Assembly: GCA_948434855.1 (NCBI GenBank)
Contig: CAOJFR010000005.1
Location: 1-52,269, forward strand
Reading direction: 5' to 3'
From: an uncultured Clostridia bacterium
GTDB taxonomy: Bacteria; Bacillota; Clostridia; Christensenellales; UBA1242
Length of the DNA: 52,269 nt
Numbering within the stretch: the first letter of the stretch is position 1; each line of letters opens with the position of its first letter. Below the pieces are notes generated by a model. It had not been told where the DNA came from. It worked only from the letters and a program-made list of their open reading frames with translations, and did no database searches. Shown one piece after another: positions 19,542 through 27,873 of this stretch. The position numbers and the translations under genes are program-made.

Positions 19542-20735
19542 TTAATTAAGCCAAAAAACACGATTTACATCATTCCAAATTTCTTTTAATAGTTTTCCAT
19601 TAATATTTGCTTTTTCTCTAAATTCTTCATAAGTTTTATAAACTTGCTCATTAATATTGTTTTCATCTGAAGCAAAAACTATTTCTAAATAATCTGTGTA
19701 TCTATACGCAATATATTTTTTATTGCAATAATAAAATTCAAGTTCTCCATAACACTTTAATGCTCCAATAAAGTCATCAAATGATGGTATAAGTTTTTTG
19801 CCTTGACTATTAAGAATTTTTGCCTTGTTTAAAGACATAAAGTTTGGATATTCTACTTCATCAGGAAAATCAATTGATTCTTTGCACTGTTCCCAACCAC
19901 AATATTTACATTCGCCCTGCCCAAACTGATCAACCTCTACAGGTTTTTCACATACATCACAATTTTTTAAATTAACTTTTGCATAAGGATCTTCATATTT
20001 AAAAAACTTAAAATCTTTTGGATTTAGCCCAGATATATTTCTATTATGTTTTTCCCACATAAACTGCACTTGATCTTTTGGATTTAGATTTTTTGTCCAT
20101 TCATAAGTTGTGGGCAAAAATGAAATAATATTTCCCTTCATTTCCTCAAAAGGCTCATCATAACAAATGACTGCACTAGGTTTAATTTTTTCTAACATTT
20201 TATTATATCCTGGCATAAAGTCAATTGCTCCATTCTCTCTATAATATGTGCAAACTGCCACAACTGAGCCTTCTTCTATTCCTTCAAAACAAAAGTCAAA
20301 ACTCCTTTCATCTCCCCAGCTTATGGTTGGAATAACTTTTAAGCCTTTTGATTGCCAATATGCTCCACACCATCTGTTTTTAAACACGCTTTCAATTTGC
20401 AGTGCAACTGGCATATTTGTAAACATGCTAAAGTCTGGAGTAAGCAGATATTTATATTGTTTTAATTTTTCTAATTCTTCTTCAGCATTTTCATAAACTT
20501 TTTTAAACTTCCAATCATAAGTAAAAAAATGAATGGTTTTATCTTTGTTTTCAGTATCATTTAATTTTGCATCAACATAACTTAAAAATTGAATTTTACT
20601 TATATCTATATCTTGTTTTTTTAGTTTTGGAAATTCATACTTTCCTGCATAATTTTTATTATATAAAAATTCATCTCTAACTAACTTTTGTTTTTTCTTT
20701 TGTTTGTCTAATTCATAATCTGTTTCTTCTTTCAT
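19542..20735 (-). CDS. DUF4417 protein fused to zinc ribbon and immunity-like C-terminal domain
   Basis: The 397-residue cytoplasmic product resembles DUF4417 over about residues 95-235 (KVIPTISWGDERSFDFCFEG, then GSVVAVCTY), a family often found in phage-related and mobile contexts. Four cysteines (C259, C262, C276, C279) form a zinc-ribbon pattern. Residues about 297-397 (MSLNKAKILN, IPSFDDFIGALKCYGELEFYY, then a Trp near the end) look like small immunity proteins found beside polymorphic toxins; that resemblance is from memory and needs a profile search. The ATG is preceded by GGAG. The toxin-tip-like gene ends 14 bases upstream, so the two are probably cotranscribed. Confidence 0.65.
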   Translation of the reverse strand: MKEETDYELDKQKKKQKLVRDEFLYNKNYAGKYEFPKLKKQDIDISKIQFLSYVDAKLNDTENKDKTIHFFTYDWKFKKVYENAEEELEKLKQYKYLLTPDFSMFTNMPVALQIESVFKNRWCGAYWQSKGLKVIPTISWGDERSFDFCFEGIEEGSVVAVCTYYRENGAIDFMPGYNKMLEKIKPSAVICYDEPFEEMKGNIISFLPTTYEWTKNLNPKDQVQFMWEKHNRNISGLNPKDFKFFKYEDPYAKVNLKNCDVCEKPVEVDQFGQGECKYCGWEQCKESIDFPDEVEYPNFMSLNKAKILNSQGKKLIPSFDDFIGALKCYGELEFYYCNKKYIAYRYTDYLEIVFASDENNINEQVYKTYEEFREKANINGKLLKEIWNDVNRVFWLN

Positions 20736-20749
20736 TTATTTTTACTCCA

Positions 20750-21043
20750 TTAAAATTGATTAGGATAATTATTGTAATCAGGCTCAAAATGATCTTTTCC
20801 TCTCTCACCATTATTATTTGACCAATTCCAAATATGATCATGTGGAAATGTAATTTTTCCACCATTGTCAGAATGACTATAATCTCTATTTCTAATGGCT
20901 CTTCCTTTATCATCATACCATCTACTTTGAACAACTTTACCATTCTCAGTTCTATGAATTAAAGTTCTTGGCAAACCATTTTTATCTAATCTTTTTGTTT
21001 CAACATATTGAACTCTATGGTTCGGTACTCCGCCTGCGCCCAT
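20750..21043 (-). CDS. Small protein resembling a polymorphic-toxin C-terminal tip
   Basis: The 97-residue product has no secretion signal. The stretch WYDDKGRAIRNRDYSHSD followed by FPHDHIWNW (about 43-74) resembles conserved C-terminal tips seen on phage head-morphogenesis (SPP1 gp7-type) and other polymorphic-toxin-like proteins. The His-x-His pair could be catalytic or metal binding. Here the tip stands alone without a delivery domain. AGGTG precedes the ATG, which overlaps the stop of a 16-codon leader ORF. It sits immediately upstream of the immunity-like fusion gene. Toxin activity is not shown by sequence. Confidence 0.55.
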   Translation of the reverse strand: MGAGGVPNHRVQYVETKRLDKNGLPRTLIHRTENGKVVQSRWYDDKGRAIRNRDYSHSDNGGKITFPHDHIWNWSNNNGERGKDHFEPDYNNYPNQF

Positions 21044-21093
21044 TATAACACCTCACAAAAGAAATTGGCTATTTTTTTAACTGATATTTTCAT
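21043..21093 (-). CDS. 16-codon ORF ahead of the toxin-tip-like gene
   Basis: AGGAG lies about ten bases before an ATG that opens MKISVKKIANFFCEVL and then stops. The stop TAA overlaps the next gene's ATG (TAATG), implying translational coupling. It could be a leader peptide, or the remaining start of a larger gene whose middle has been deleted. Either reading is inference from the strong ribosome site and the overlap. Confidence 0.45.
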   Translation of the reverse strand: MKISVKKIANFFCEVL

Positions 21094-21198
21094 ATTAAAT
21101 TTTCTCCTATAATTTAGATGACTTATTTTATCATCAACTTAATATTAACATATCATTTTAAAAATTGGGCTTTAGTATGACACAACCTAATTTAATAA

Positions 21199-21225
21199 AA
21201 AAGTGAGGTTAAGTTCCTCACTTTT
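21199..21225 (-). terminator. Terminator of the ABC exporter operon
   Basis: Perfect stem AAAAGTGAGG/CCTCACTTTT with a 7-base loop, immediately downstream of the permease stop codon. Confidence 0.85.
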
Positions 21226-21231
21226 AAATTT

Positions 21232-22923
21232 TTATTCTCTTCTAAGCGCATCAATTGGTTGCATATTGCTTGCCTTGATTGCTGGGAACATTCCAAAAAT
21301 TAAGCCTATTGCTGTGCAGAATCCAAGACTCATTGCAACAACCCATCCTGGAATTAACAATGTTATTCCCATTATGCTGCCAATGATTGCTGAGCCTATT
21401 GCAGAAATTATTAAGCCAATGGCTCCACCAATTAATGATAACAAAAGTGCTTCTATTAAAAATTGAACTAGGATTGAAGACTTTTTTGCACCTATTGCTT
21501 TTCTTATTCCAATTTCTCTGGTTCGCTCTGTTACCGCAACCAGCATAATATTCATAATTCCAATTCCACCAACAATTAATGATATTACAGAAATTACCGT
21601 GAGCATGACTGTTAAGATATTCATAATTTGAGTTATTATGCTTGCAACACTGCTCATTGAAACCATCATGAAATCTCTGAGTATTATTATTCCCTTGCTT
21701 GCAAAAGCCACCGCAATTTTGTTTATGCTTTTTGTCATAACATCTTCAGTTTTATATCTAAAATAAGCATAAGTTATTACTGAATCATCAACACCAGAAC
21801 TTCCTTCAATAACCCCAAGATTCTCTTCTTCATAAAGCATAAAACAAGATGACTGTTGAGTTGGATATGCTTCGCTCATTATATCTGAGATTGATGGTCC
21901 ATCAGTTTCATCACCTTCAAACGAAAATGAAAATAATGAATTGTCTTCAGTTTTTGAAATTCCTACAATTGTATATGATTTTGCATTTTCGCCAGAATAT
22001 ATATCTTCAACAGAAACCTCAGTTGCATTTAAGCTTAAACCTTCAAAATAGGTTTTATATTCTGTTTTTACCCTTTCATTAGACACATTAACAAATTGAT
22101 TTGTTTCAATAGTAATTGTGTCTGTTTCTAGGTTTATTGAATTGACAGTGAGCCCAAGCAAAGAACTTGCAACAGAAGAAACTTCATCTAGGTTTATTCC
22201 TGAAAGACCTGTATCTTCTGCAAAAGAAATGGATATTTTTGTGCCAGTGCAACTGATTCCTAAAGAAATTTCTTTGCCAATAATTTTGTTTCTGTCTGTG
22301 TTTGGCAAAAACGCCTTAACAAAATCTTCATCTACCAAAAGTTCACTTGAGTTTTCAGGAAACCTTCCATCAAACTTAAGGTTATAAACTTCTGCAAAGT
22401 TTTTATCTACAGCATACACAGTTGCATCAATCGCCTTTGGTCTTGCTTTTAACTGCATCAAAATTTTGGCATAAGTATATTTTTCTTCATCATGCTCTTT
22501 CCAATAATTTAATTGCTCTTCAGAAAATGAATATGGTTTATCGCTTAAAATATAATCTTTAATATCTGAATCTAAAACACCTTCTAAATTCTCTAGTGCA
22601 ACTATTGATTTTGACGTGATTGCAAGCGAATAATCAAAATAATCCTCTGCATTTTTATCTTCTGGCTGCACTGACCTAATTATGTCATTCACATTTTTAT
22701 AGGTCATTTTGCTATCAATGGTTGTATCCATATTCATAAGGGCAGCCATTGTGCTTTGTTCTCTGATTGATGACACCACGGCATTGGAAACACCCTGAGC
22801 AACAGTTGTTAAGAGCGAAACCGTTAAAACACCAATAATTATGCCAAGCATAGTTAAGAAGCTTCGCATTTTGTTTGTCCAAAGCGACTTGCACGCCATT
22901 TTTAACGCTTGAAGGATATGCAT
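21232..22923 (-). CDS. MacB-type ABC transporter permease (FtsX family)
   Basis: The 563-residue product has one N-terminal helix (about 18-40), a large extracytoplasmic MacB-like domain (about 45-415), and three C-terminal helices carrying the FtsX-family signature (VGGIGIMNIMLV, then RTREIGIRKAIGAK). Such permeases work with a LolD/MacB-type ATPase as mechanotransmitters exporting peptides, antibiotics or lipoproteins. The ATPase gene ends one base before this ATG. No MacA-like adaptor gene is adjacent. The substrate is unknown; antimicrobial peptide export or resistance is the usual suggestion in Firmicutes. Confidence 0.9.
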   Translation of the reverse strand: MHILQALKMACKSLWTNKMRSFLTMLGIIIGVLTVSLLTTVAQGVSNAVVSSIREQSTMAALMNMDTTIDSKMTYKNVNDIIRSVQPEDKNAEDYFDYSLAITSKSIVALENLEGVLDSDIKDYILSDKPYSFSEEQLNYWKEHDEEKYTYAKILMQLKARPKAIDATVYAVDKNFAEVYNLKFDGRFPENSSELLVDEDFVKAFLPNTDRNKIIGKEISLGISCTGTKISISFAEDTGLSGINLDEVSSVASSLLGLTVNSINLETDTITIETNQFVNVSNERVKTEYKTYFEGLSLNATEVSVEDIYSGENAKSYTIVGISKTEDNSLFSFSFEGDETDGPSISDIMSEAYPTQQSSCFMLYEEENLGVIEGSSGVDDSVITYAYFRYKTEDVMTKSINKIAVAFASKGIIILRDFMMVSMSSVASIITQIMNILTVMLTVISVISLIVGGIGIMNIMLVAVTERTREIGIRKAIGAKKSSILVQFLIEALLLSLIGGAIGLIISAIGSAIIGSIMGITLLIPGWVVAMSLGFCTAIGLIFGMFPAIKASNMQPIDALRRE

Positions 22924-22924
22924 A

Positions 22925-23773
22925 TTATTTTTCCTCCTTTGCTGTTTTAGTTTTTTTATTAGGTTGTTGTTTTGTTTTTGAATTTTTGGAATTTTTACTC
23001 TTAGCTTTTGGTGCCACGGCTTTTATGTTTTTTTGTGAGGTTTTTTTACTTTCTTCATTTTCTGTTTGTTCAGCAACCTGACCATATGACACAATGTTTT
23101 CATTAATCTTATCACTTTCAATTTTGCCATCATGAATACGCACAACCCTTCTTGAAAGTTTTGCAATCTCATCGTTATGAGTGATTATGATTATTGTTGT
23201 TCCCTTGTCATTAAGGTCTTTTAAAATTTTCATAATCTCTTCACCAGTAACAGAGTCTAAGTTTCCCGTTGGCTCATCAGCCAAAATGCACATTGGTTTT
23301 GTGGCGAGAGCCCTTGCAATTGCAACCCTTTGCTGCTGACCGCCAGAAAGTTCACCCGGTTTATGCTTCATTCGCTCTCTCATTCCAACCAAGTCCAAAG
23401 CTTCCAAAACTCTAGCTTTTCTTTCAGAAACCTTAACTCCCTGATAAATTAATGGAAGCTCAACATTTTCATATGCAGACAAGTTTTGAAGAAGATTAAA
23501 GCCTTGAAATATAAAGCCCATTTTTTTGTTACGCAAAAAAGCCAGCTGATTTTCTGAATATTTAGAAATTTCAGTGCCATCAACAATATATTTTCCATCA
23601 GTTGTTTCATCTAGACAGCCAATAATGTTCATCATGGTTGACTTGCCTGAACCTGATGGCCCAATTATGGTTACAAACTCACCATCTTCAACCACAAGGC
23701 TAACATCATCTAGTGCCTTAACTAAATTGTCACCCATTTTATAATATTTTTTTATATTTTTAAGCTCAATCAC
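22925..23773 (-). CDS. MacB/LolD-type ABC transporter ATP-binding protein with Lys-rich tail
   Basis: The 282-residue product has Walker A (GPSGSGKST, about 38-46), the signature LSGGQQQRVAIARAL and Walker B (CILADEPTGNLD). Residues 1-225 are a complete MacB-family ATPase domain. The last 55 or so residues are an unusual low-complexity Lys/Ala/Asn tail (KTSQKNIKAVAPKAKSKN and onward). The start is GTG, with GGAG eight bases upstream. It forms a two-gene operon with the permease, one base apart. A TetR gene is divergent and could be its regulator. Confidence 0.92.
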   Translation of the reverse strand: MIELKNIKKYYKMGDNLVKALDDVSLVVEDGEFVTIIGPSGSGKSTMMNIIGCLDETTDGKYIVDGTEISKYSENQLAFLRNKKMGFIFQGFNLLQNLSAYENVELPLIYQGVKVSERKARVLEALDLVGMRERMKHKPGELSGGQQQRVAIARALATKPMCILADEPTGNLDSVTGEEIMKILKDLNDKGTTIIIITHNDEIAKLSRRVVRIHDGKIESDKINENIVSYGQVAEQTENEESKKTSQKNIKAVAPKAKSKNSKNSKTKQQPNKKTKTAKEEK

Positions 23774-23972
23774 AACTCTTTCTCCATCCTTAACTAATAT
23801 ATTATCATTATACTTTATTTAGAAAAATTTGAAAACATAATTTTATTAATGCTGAAAATTTTTAATTTAATAAAAAAATATAGTTACAATATGTCAAAAT
23901 TTAAAATTTGTAACATTTTGAATGCCCGTGATTTACTAACTTAACAACGCATTACACTTTTTGTTATAACAC

Positions 23973-24001
23973 TTGCCTAGTTTAATTTTTATTAATATAA
24001 T
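23973..24001 (+). promoter_or_regulatory. Promoter of the TetR-family regulator
   Basis: TTGCCT, 17-base spacer, TATAAT (23996-24001), about 24 bases before the start codon, which also has AAGGAG in front. Confidence 0.6.
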
Positions 24002-24024
24002 GGTTTTATTCTAAGGAGAAAATT

Positions 24025-24561
24025 ATGAACAAAAATAATAACCTAACCAAAAACTATATTTTGGAATCTTTTTATATTTTGCTCACAAAGAAGCACTATA
24101 ACGAAATTTCAGTATGCGATATTTGTGAAAAAGCTGGAGTTTCAAGAATGTCTTTTTACAGAAATTTCTTTTCTAAGGAAGACCTTATTATTAAAAGCAT
24201 TGATTATGTTATGAGCAACCTAAAAAAAGAACTTGAAAGCTGCGAAGAAGTGAATTTTTATATTTTAATTAAATCAATCTTTGATACCTTTAAAAAGTAT
24301 AAAGATGTTATCCCTTCTTTTCAGGACACACAAATTTTAAAAACAATAAGATATAACACCATGAACAAATTTAAAGAAAATATTGTGATTGACCAAATGA
24401 ACAAGTCATCAAAATATATTCCTGTTTTTTATATTAGTGCTTTCAGCACAACATTGTTTGAATGGCTAAAAGGCGGCGCCGTTGAATCATCTGAAGACAT
24501 GGCAAGACTTATTGTTTCACTCACAAACGGCAATATGCCAAATCCAAGCCTTAAATGCTGA
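24025..24561 (+). CDS. TetR/AcrR family transcriptional regulator
   Basis: The 178-residue product has the N-terminal TetR helix-turn-helix: YILESFYILLTKKHYNEISV, then CDICEKAGVSRMSFYRNFFSKEDLI (about 9-55). The C-terminal helical domain should bind an unknown ligand. It is divergent from the ABC exporter operon, a common arrangement for a local repressor. The stop codon lies inside a copy of the dispersed palindromic element, so the final residues are element-encoded. Confidence 0.88.
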   Translation: MNKNNNLTKNYILESFYILLTKKHYNEISVCDICEKAGVSRMSFYRNFFSKEDLIIKSIDYVMSNLKKELESCEEVNFYILIKSIFDTFKKYKDVIPSFQDTQILKTIRYNTMNKFKENIVIDQMNKSSKYIPVFYISAFSTTLFEWLKGGAVESSEDMARLIVSLTNGNMPNPSLKC

Positions 24562-24594
24562 AAAACACAGGTGTTATGCATCACATAACACTAA
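24551..24594 (+). repeat. Dispersed palindromic element, copy 2 (3' end of TetR gene)
   Basis: One of the most complete copies: AAATGCTGAAAAACACAGG joined to GTGTTATG and CATAACAC arms around CATCA. The TetR stop codon TGA (24559-24561) is part of the element. Confidence 0.9.
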
Positions 24595-24653
24595 ATTTAT
24601 TACAAAAATAATAAGCTTTGCAATTATAATTTGTTTTATAAATAAAAAGTTTG

Positions 24654-24682
24654 TTGACAAAAATTTTTAAGTGATATATAAT
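24654..24682 (+). promoter_or_regulatory. Consensus promoter of the T-box/glyS unit
   Basis: Perfect TTGACA, 17-base spacer and perfect TATAAT; the predicted start is near 24689, directly before the T-box leader. Confidence 0.85.
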
Positions 24683-24688
24683 TGCTTT

Positions 24689-24925
24689 ATAAATTGCGAT
24701 GAAAAAGAAGAGTAACTAAGACTGCTTCCCCTAGAGAGTTTCTGGTTGGTGAAAAGAAATGGTGGCACTTGGCGAAGGCACTTTGGAGCAATAACCAAAA
24801 AAGAGTGAGCATTCAAACGAATGCTAATAAGGGTGGAACCACGGGTCTAATCTCTCGCCCCTTAGCAAACTGAATAATTTTTATTCTTTTTGCTAGCGGA
24901 AGCGTAAGATTAGGCTTTTTGTTTT
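24689..24925 (+). promoter_or_regulatory. Glycine T-box riboswitch with terminator/antiterminator
   Basis: The leader contains the T-box core AAGGGTGGAACCACGGG (near 24829-24845), whose TGGAACC pairs with the uncharged tRNA acceptor end. The upstream stem I region has an AGAGAG motif and a candidate Gly specifier GGC (24777-24779) just before the conserved UUUGGAG-like stretch. Downstream, CTAATCT (24847 onward) can pair with AGATTAG before a T-rich tract (about 24906-24925), forming the terminator. Uncharged tRNA-Gly should stabilise the antiterminator and switch on glyS. The specifier assignment is by eye. Confidence 0.92.
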
Positions 24926-24960
24926 AGCTTAAAAACAAAATATAAACTTAGGAGATTTTT

Positions 24961-26340
24961 ATGGAATCAAACAAACTTACTATGGACAAACTTGTTAGCC
25001 ATTGCAAAAACGTTGGCTTGGTTTATCCTGGCTCAGACATTTATGATGGTCTGGCAAACACTTGGGACTATGGCCCTGTTGGTGTTGAACTTAAAAATAA
25101 CATTAAAAAGGTTTGGTGGAAAAGATTTGTTCAAGAATCTGAAAATTCTTATGGCGTTGATGCAGCAATTATGATGAACCCACGAGTTTGGGAAGCTTCT
25201 GGACACGTTGCATCTTTCACCGACCCAAAGATGGACTGCAAGGCCTGCAAATCTAGGTCTAGAGCAGACAACCTTGTTGAAGCACACTCTAAGGGCAGTG
25301 TTGATGTTGATGCAATGGACAACTCTGAGCTTGAAGCATATATTAATGAGCACAAAGTTAAATGCCCTGTTTGCGGAAACTTTGACTGGACACCAATTAG
25401 ACAATTTCACTTAATGTTTCAAACAAGCCGTGATATTACTGGCGACGCTAACGACAAAATTTATCTTAGACCAGAAACTGCTCAAGGCGAATTTGTTAAC
25501 TTTTTAAATGTTCAAAGAACAACAAGAGCAAAAGTGCCTTTTGGAATTGGTCAAATTGGAAAAGCTTTTAGAAACGAAATAACTCCTGGAAACTTCACTT
25601 TTAGAACCATTGAATTTGAACAAATGGAACACCAGCTTTTCTGCAAAAATGAGCAAGAAGGTTTTAAGTTTTATGACGAATATAAGCAAAAAGCTATGGA
25701 ATTTTTACTTGACCTTGGTTTTAACAAAGACCACCTTAAATTTAAAGACCATGAAAAACTTGCACACTATGCAAAAGCTGCTTGCGACATAATTTATAAC
25801 TATCCATTTGGTTGGAACGAACTAAACGGCATTCACTATAGAACTGACTATGACCTTTCTCGCCATCAAGAATATTCTGGCAAAAATATGTATTATATTG
25901 ACCCAGTAACAAACGAAAAATATATTCCACATGATGTTGAATATTCTATTGGTTGCGACAGACTTGCTCTTTGTGTGCTTTGCGAGTTTTATGATGAAGA
26001 AGCATTAGATGGTGGTGACACAAGAATTGTATATCACTTCCACCCTGCAATAGCACCATATAAGGTTGCAGTTCTTCCTCTTCAAAAAAATCTTTCAGAA
26101 AAAGCTAAAGAAATTTATAAAAAGCTATCTAAGCACTTTATGTGCACCTATGACGAGGCAGGCTCTATTGGAAAAAGATATCGCAGACAAGACCAAATTG
26201 GAACACCGTATTCAATAACTATTGACTTTGAAACTCTTGATAACGAAACCTTTACAGTGCGTGACCGTGACAATATGCAACAGACACGAATGACAACTGA
26301 CGAGCTTATTAAATTTGTTGAAGAAAAAATCTTATTTTAA
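24961..26340 (+). CDS. glyS: Glycyl-tRNA synthetase, single-chain alpha2 type
   Basis: The 459-residue class II synthetase is of the archaeal/eukaryotic-like homodimeric type also found in many Firmicutes, not the two-gene glyQ/glyS form. Visible are the motif 1 region after NVGLVYPGSDIYDGLANTWDYGP, an insertion with two CxxC pairs (CKAC, CPVC), motif 2 (RPETAQGEFVNF, then AFRNEITPGNFTFRTIEFEQME), motif 3 (GCDRLALCVL) and the anticodon-binding domain (APYKVAVLPLQK onward). It is controlled by the glycine T-box upstream, and AGGAG is near the ATG. Confidence 0.97.
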   Translation: MESNKLTMDKLVSHCKNVGLVYPGSDIYDGLANTWDYGPVGVELKNNIKKVWWKRFVQESENSYGVDAAIMMNPRVWEASGHVASFTDPKMDCKACKSRSRADNLVEAHSKGSVDVDAMDNSELEAYINEHKVKCPVCGNFDWTPIRQFHLMFQTSRDITGDANDKIYLRPETAQGEFVNFLNVQRTTRAKVPFGIGQIGKAFRNEITPGNFTFRTIEFEQMEHQLFCKNEQEGFKFYDEYKQKAMEFLLDLGFNKDHLKFKDHEKLAHYAKAACDIIYNYPFGWNELNGIHYRTDYDLSRHQEYSGKNMYYIDPVTNEKYIPHDVEYSIGCDRLALCVLCEFYDEEALDGGDTRIVYHFHPAIAPYKVAVLPLQKNLSEKAKEIYKKLSKHFMCTYDEAGSIGKRYRRQDQIGTPYSITIDFETLDNETFTVRDRDNMQQTRMTTDELIKFVEEKILF

Positions 26341-26357
26341 TAAACTTTTGCAAAAAC

Positions 26358-26380
26358 AAAACTGGCTTTTTGCCAGTTTT
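26358..26380 (+). terminator. Terminator of glyS
   Basis: Perfect 9-bp stem AAAACTGGC/GCCAGTTTT followed by ATTTTTG, shortly after the stop codon. Confidence 0.9.
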
Positions 26381-26398
26381 ATTTTTGCATAAAATTGC

Positions 26399-26444
26399 TA
26401 TAAACGCTGAAAAACACGGGTGTTATGCGAAACATAATACTTAA
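26399..26444 (+). repeat. Dispersed palindromic element, copy 3 (between convergent glyS and the membrane protein gene)
   Basis: AAACGCTGAAAAACACGG joined to GTGTTATG and an imperfect right arm CATAATAC. It is intergenic, just after the glyS terminator. Confidence 0.9.
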
Positions 26445-26451
26445 TTTTATC

Positions 26452-27324
26452 TTAATTTTTGCTGCTTAGTAAGTTTTTATATTCACTCATTGCAGCAGAA
26501 TGTTTTTCTAAAATTTGTTGTGCAAGTTCTGTTTCCTTTCCACCACTAAGCATAACTTCAAAATAATATTGCCCTGCATAAAGTTTTACTTCTGCATTTT
26601 TTAGCAGAATTTTTTGAACTTCATCTAAGCCTTCAGCCATTTTTATTTTTTCTGCCTTCTCATTTAAAATTTCCTGAAAGCTTTTTCCATCAATAATTTT
26701 TTGAGAAAGTTGTTTTGCAAAATCTGTTTTTTCAGAAACTGAAAGCTTGTCGCTTAAGCCAATTAAGTTCATTGAACTTTCAAAGCTTATATCAAAAAGA
26801 TTATCATCGGTTAGATTTTGTAATATTAATTTTATTGCCCTATCTTTCCAATCATCATTTTTGCCAGCAAGTCCAAGCTTTATTTCACACCTTAGTTGTT
26901 GGCTTTTAAAAAATGAATTTGTGTCTGCAACATAAGGATATAAAGACTTATTTCCATTTGCTGACTTTATTCCTGAAGCATTTAGTTTTTTGCAAAAAGC
27001 CTCATAATCTTCTGCCTTAAACATTTTTTCAATATTATTAAGCTCTTGTTTAAAATAGTCATGCTCCATGTCAAAAATTATTAAGTTATAAAGATCGCTT
27101 GTGTTTCCACTATTTTTATAAATTTGCTCATAGCATTTTTCTTCAACCTTTGTAAGTCCAAAAAAGTTAAATATTTTTGCATCAGCTTTTGGTGCCAAAT
27201 AAAACAAAATTGCTATCACAAAGAAAAACATTGCTATCATAATTAATGCAATTTTTAAAAACAGCTTTAATGAATTTAGCCAAAGCTTTTTATTTAAATT
27301 TTCTTCTTTTGCAAGTTCTGTCAT
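26452..27324 (-). CDS. Uncharacterised membrane-anchored helical protein
   Basis: The 290-residue product has a cytoplasmic N-terminus, one strong helix (about 24-47) and a largely alpha-helical extracytoplasmic domain. I do not recognise the family. Its ATG overlaps the rpiB stop (TAATG), so it is translated from the rpiB message. The helical pattern, with residues such as YEQIYKNSGNTSDLYNLIIFDM, resembles TPR-like solenoids only loosely. Confidence 0.65.
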   Translation of the reverse strand: MTELAKEENLNKKLWLNSLKLFLKIALIMIAMFFFVIAILFYLAPKADAKIFNFFGLTKVEEKCYEQIYKNSGNTSDLYNLIIFDMEHDYFKQELNNIEKMFKAEDYEAFCKKLNASGIKSANGNKSLYPYVADTNSFFKSQQLRCEIKLGLAGKNDDWKDRAIKLILQNLTDDNLFDISFESSMNLIGLSDKLSVSEKTDFAKQLSQKIIDGKSFQEILNEKAEKIKMAEGLDEVQKILLKNAEVKLYAGQYYFEVMLSGGKETELAQQILEKHSAAMSEYKNLLSSKN

Positions 27325-27806
27325 TAAACCTTTCCTGTCCTATCAATTTTATCTATTTCAGAAATTCGGCGAATATGTCTTTCTTCACCTGTAAATTCAG
27401 TTTCAATAAATGCGTTTATTATTCTTACCATTTTTCTGCCACAAAACTTAACTTCATAATTTTCATCTTTATAGCCAGCAGCAAGAACCAATGTGTTTGC
27501 ATTTTCATGTATTCTTGAAAAATATGCATATTCTTCACTTGTGGCAAGCACAGACCTTATGCCCTTAAACTTATTTGCAACGATATTCATGCCAACACCA
27601 GTTCCACACAAAAGCAAAAGCCCATCAGCTTTCTGATTTGTATAAGTTTCATGAGCTTTAACTGCCAGAATTGGATAATCATTATCTTTGTTATCATCCT
27701 CAATCAAAATGCTTTCAATGCCGTGCTGACTGAGCGTTTCTTTAACTCTTTCTATTACCTTTTTGTTTGCATTGTGGTCATAAGCCACTATAAATTTTTT
27801 AAACAT
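27324..27806 (-). CDS. rpiB: Ribose-5-phosphate isomerase B / LacAB family isomerase
   Basis: The 160-residue enzyme interconverts ribose 5-phosphate and ribulose 5-phosphate in the pentose phosphate pathway. Key features are AYDHNANK at the N-terminus (active-site DH), DYPILAVKAHE, the catalytic-loop CGTGVGMNIVANKFKGIR (Cys at about residue 67), RIHENANTLVLAAG, and a C-terminal EERHIRRI phosphate-binding segment. Related LacA/LacB and allose isomerases share these motifs; no sugar operon lies nearby, so RpiB is the simplest call. It is the first gene of a pair with the overlapping membrane-protein gene. Confidence 0.9.
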   Translation of the reverse strand: MFKKFIVAYDHNANKKVIERVKETLSQHGIESILIEDDNKDNDYPILAVKAHETYTNQKADGLLLLCGTGVGMNIVANKFKGIRSVLATSEEYAYFSRIHENANTLVLAAGYKDENYEVKFCGRKMVRIINAFIETEFTGEERHIRRISEIDKIDRTGKV

Positions 27807-27873
27807 ATTCTTCTCCTAAATATAGTTTATAAACTTTAAAAATTTTTGTCAAATGAATAAGTAAAAACAAAAG

